Assembly (NCBI GenBank): GCA_025210745.1
Contig: JAOARC010000050.1
Span: forward strand, 1-64,000
From: Bacteriovoracaceae bacterium
GTDB lineage: Bacteria > Bdellovibrionota > Bacteriovoracia > Bacteriovoracales > Bacteriovoracaceae
Length of the DNA: 64,000 bases
Direction: 5' to 3'
Below are positions 62,406 through 64,000 of the stretch, in pieces. How positions within the stretch are numbered: the stretch's first letter is position 1; every line of letters starts with the position of its first letter. The notes beneath the pieces were generated by a model. That model was not told the DNA's origin. It worked only from the letters and a program-made list of their open reading frames with translations, and did not search any database. The position numbers and the translations under genes are program-made.

Positions 62406-63656
62406 ATGAATAAAACAATTACAAAACTTAAGAATTCTTTTTTTGCATCTTGCCCGGTAGGTTTTGAAAACTGCTTAAATGATGAATTGTCTACGCTAAA
62501 TATAACGGATACTTTTATTGCAAGAGGTGGAGTTCATTTTAAATGCTATCCTCAAAATGCCATTAAGTTTTTACTGACGACAAAAATAGCAAGTCGTGTT
62601 TACAAAGCATTATTTAAGTTTGATATAAAAAATGAAGAAGATCTTTACAGAAGATGTCTCGAAATCAAATGGAGATCAATCTTTAATCTTGAGCAAACAT
62701 TTAAGATTGAAACAATTCAAGGGAAATCACCTAATGGAAAAAAAAGGTCTGCATTTAAAAGCAGTGTTTTTTTATCCCAAAGGGTAAAAGATGGAATTGT
62801 TGATACATTTAGAGAAAAGCTTAATAAAAGACCGGATGTTGATACCAAATCTCCTGATGCATCTTTTGTTGTCAGAGTAACTCCTCACGATAATGAGTTT
62901 TCCTCTAAAGAGGAAGTCACAATTCTTTTAGATCTTTGTGGAGCCCCTCTAAGCAATAGAGGATATAGAAAAAATAGTTTTGTAGCACCTCTTAGAGAGA
63001 ACTTAGCAGCTGGAATTATTGCTCTTTCAAATTTCAATGAGACAAATATATTCATTGATCTAATGAGTGGATCTGGAACACTGGCCATTGAAGCAGCTTT
63101 ATATAAATCAAAAATGCCTGGAAGTTATCTATTTTTACAGGACTATTTTGAGTTCGGTGACGAGCTAGATTTTAATTTTTTAAACTTAAACTTCTATACA
63201 AAAGATCAATATTTACAAGATGATTTTAAAAAGATTATTAGTGAGCTTAAAGAGCAAATGGCAAAGTCTTATAAGTCACTTGAAAAAATAAGTATAATAG
63301 CAAATGAAATTGATCCTAAAAATATATCGAACCTAAAAGAAAATATAAAGAATGCATGTCTAGATAAATTCATTAATATAAAAAATGAAGATGCTACAAC
63401 ATTTTCTATTGATATTAAAAATGCTACTTTAGTTGCAAATCCACCATATGGTGAAAGAATTGGAAATAAAGATGAACTAGAAAAAACTTATTATGATTTA
63501 GGTGAAAATCTAAAAAATAATTTTAAAGAAAATACAGCTTATATTTTCACTGGTAATATTCCTCTTATAAAGAAAATTTCACTACAAACTTCTAAAAAGA
63601 TTATTTTATTTAATGGAAATATTGAATCTAGACTAGTTGAATATAAACTCTACTAG
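62406..63656 (+). CDS. rlmL: RlmL-type 23S rRNA m2G methyltransferase (THUMP)
   Basis: Predicted to make m2G2445 in 23S rRNA. The 416 residues match the N-terminal half of E. coli RlmKL: FFASCPVGFENCLNDEL, GGVHFKCYPQN and ASRVYKALFKF (THUMP region about 60-165), then the methyltransferase core with FIDLMSGSGTLAIEAA near 215 and catalytic NPPYGERIG near 345. The RlmK half is absent here and lies at 3314. Single gene; the stop overlaps a convergent gene by four bases. Bacillus YpsC-like proteins have the same domain set. Confidence 0.92.
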   Translation: MNKTITKLKNSFFASCPVGFENCLNDELSTLNITDTFIARGGVHFKCYPQNAIKFLLTTKIASRVYKALFKFDIKNEEDLYRRCLEIKWRSIFNLEQTFKIETIQGKSPNGKKRSAFKSSVFLSQRVKDGIVDTFREKLNKRPDVDTKSPDASFVVRVTPHDNEFSSKEEVTILLDLCGAPLSNRGYRKNSFVAPLRENLAAGIIALSNFNETNIFIDLMSGSGTLAIEAALYKSKMPGSYLFLQDYFEFGDELDFNFLNLNFYTKDQYLQDDFKKIISELKEQMAKSYKSLEKISIIANEIDPKNISNLKENIKNACLDKFINIKNEDATTFSIDIKNATLVANPPYGERIGNKDELEKTYYDLGENLKNNFKENTAYIFTGNIPLIKKISLQTSKKIILFNGNIESRLVEYKLY

Positions 63657-64000
63657 CCTTGTTCATCAATCTTCATTGCTAGGTTTGGCGTAGAAAACTG
63701 CAATAGAGCTTTTTTATTAATGATTTTCTCATAATGCTTAGAAGACTTGCTAAAAAAGTATCCCGAAACATCTCCATCTTTTAAAAAGATTGTGTGACCT
63801 TTTCCTGCAAACTTTCTTAAAACAAAATCAGAATCTAATAGCAAGATATCTCTAATCATAAAGTTCTTAGCTACATACATAATGATTGTTAGATCACTCA
63901 TTTCAACTAGAGACTTCTTTAGCTTGACCCCCTTAGGAGAGGTTATATCATGCCAATGTATTTTTACTTCAACTTTTTTATCATTAGAATAAAAGTCAAA
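63653..64000 (-). CDS. Partial gene of unknown function (5' end beyond window)
   Basis: The frame is open from the window edge to its stop at 63653, about 115 residues, so an ATG at 63901 is probably internal. I recognise no family. The visible C-terminus is mixed and basic, with hydrophobic strands (MSDLTIIMYVAKNFMIRDILLLD) and a SGYFFSKSSKHYEKI segment; there is no TM helix. It converges on rlmL with a four-base overlap. Confidence 0.55.
   Translation of the reverse strand, partial: FDFYSNDKKVEVKIHWHDITSPKGVKLKKSLVEMSDLTIIMYVAKNFMIRDILLLDSDFVLRKFAGKGHTIFLKDGDVSGYFFSKSSKHYEKIINKKALLQFSTPNLAMKIDEQG

Overview
The window is an AT-rich (roughly 30% G+C, my estimate by eye), gene-dense chromosomal segment of a Gram-negative bacterium. 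BamA, Skp, a Lol ABC transporter and the lpx genes show an outer membrane with lipid A. Many short lipoprotein signal peptides, a giant GLUG-repeat lipoprotein, a Lys/Ala-rich histone-H1-like protein and a Gfo/Idh oxidoreductase inside the lpx operon best fit a Bdellovibrio-like predator of the Bacteriovoracales (Halobacteriovorax type). That placement is inference; no rRNA is present. I saw no tRNA, rRNA, CRISPR array, prophage or transposase gene.

Layout. 1-290: start of a Lys/Ala repeat protein. 556-3266: clpS-clpA. 3314-4261: stand-alone RlmK. 4258-12396: a 2,712-residue lipoprotein made of two GLUG arrays followed by Ig/FN3/LamG-like modules. 12710-21028: a surface-polysaccharide locus with Wzz-like and SLBB proteins, Wzy-like polymerase, Wzx-like flippase, and a PglF / PglC-PglD fusion / PglE set predicted to make undecaprenyl-linked diNAc-bacillosamine. 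21086-24427: PEGA lipoprotein, exonuclease III, parvulin and ribosomal protein S1 with a clear sigma70 promoter. 24539-43430: a long minus-strand run, read from the right as porin-like protein, lipoprotein, prfB (programmed +1 frameshift), lysS, lolC/E, lolD, bamA, skp, lpxD, fabZ, lpxA, Gfo/Idh, lpxB, lpxK, DUF3108 lipoprotein and glycosyltransferase, which is an envelope-biogenesis super-operon.

43659-54809: subtilisin-like protease, ybeY, a 128-bp inverted-repeat element between ybeY and mazG, mazG, M3 oligopeptidase, an NTT/MFS-like transporter, a DtxR-type regulator with a candidate operator, a secreted Lys-rich protein, aldo/keto reductase, rpiB, DUF2141 and a fatty-acid-hydroxylase-family protein. 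54843-59218: ahcY, then a plus-strand trio of methyltransferase, acyl-CoA dehydrogenase and GNAT/FeeM-like acyltransferase that could form a small acyl-metabolite pathway; two XRE-like regulators are encoded convergently next to it (59253-60817). 60879-64000: alpha/beta hydrolase, DCC protein, RlmL and a partial unknown gene.

The observations I rank highest are the MITE-like element at 45524-45651, the acyl cassette with its regulators, the compact bacillosamine set, the split of RlmK and RlmL about 58 kb apart, the candidate DtxR operator over a possibly leaderless promoter, and the duplicated architecture of the giant lipoprotein. Five convergent gene pairs overlap at their 3' ends, which shows strong compaction.
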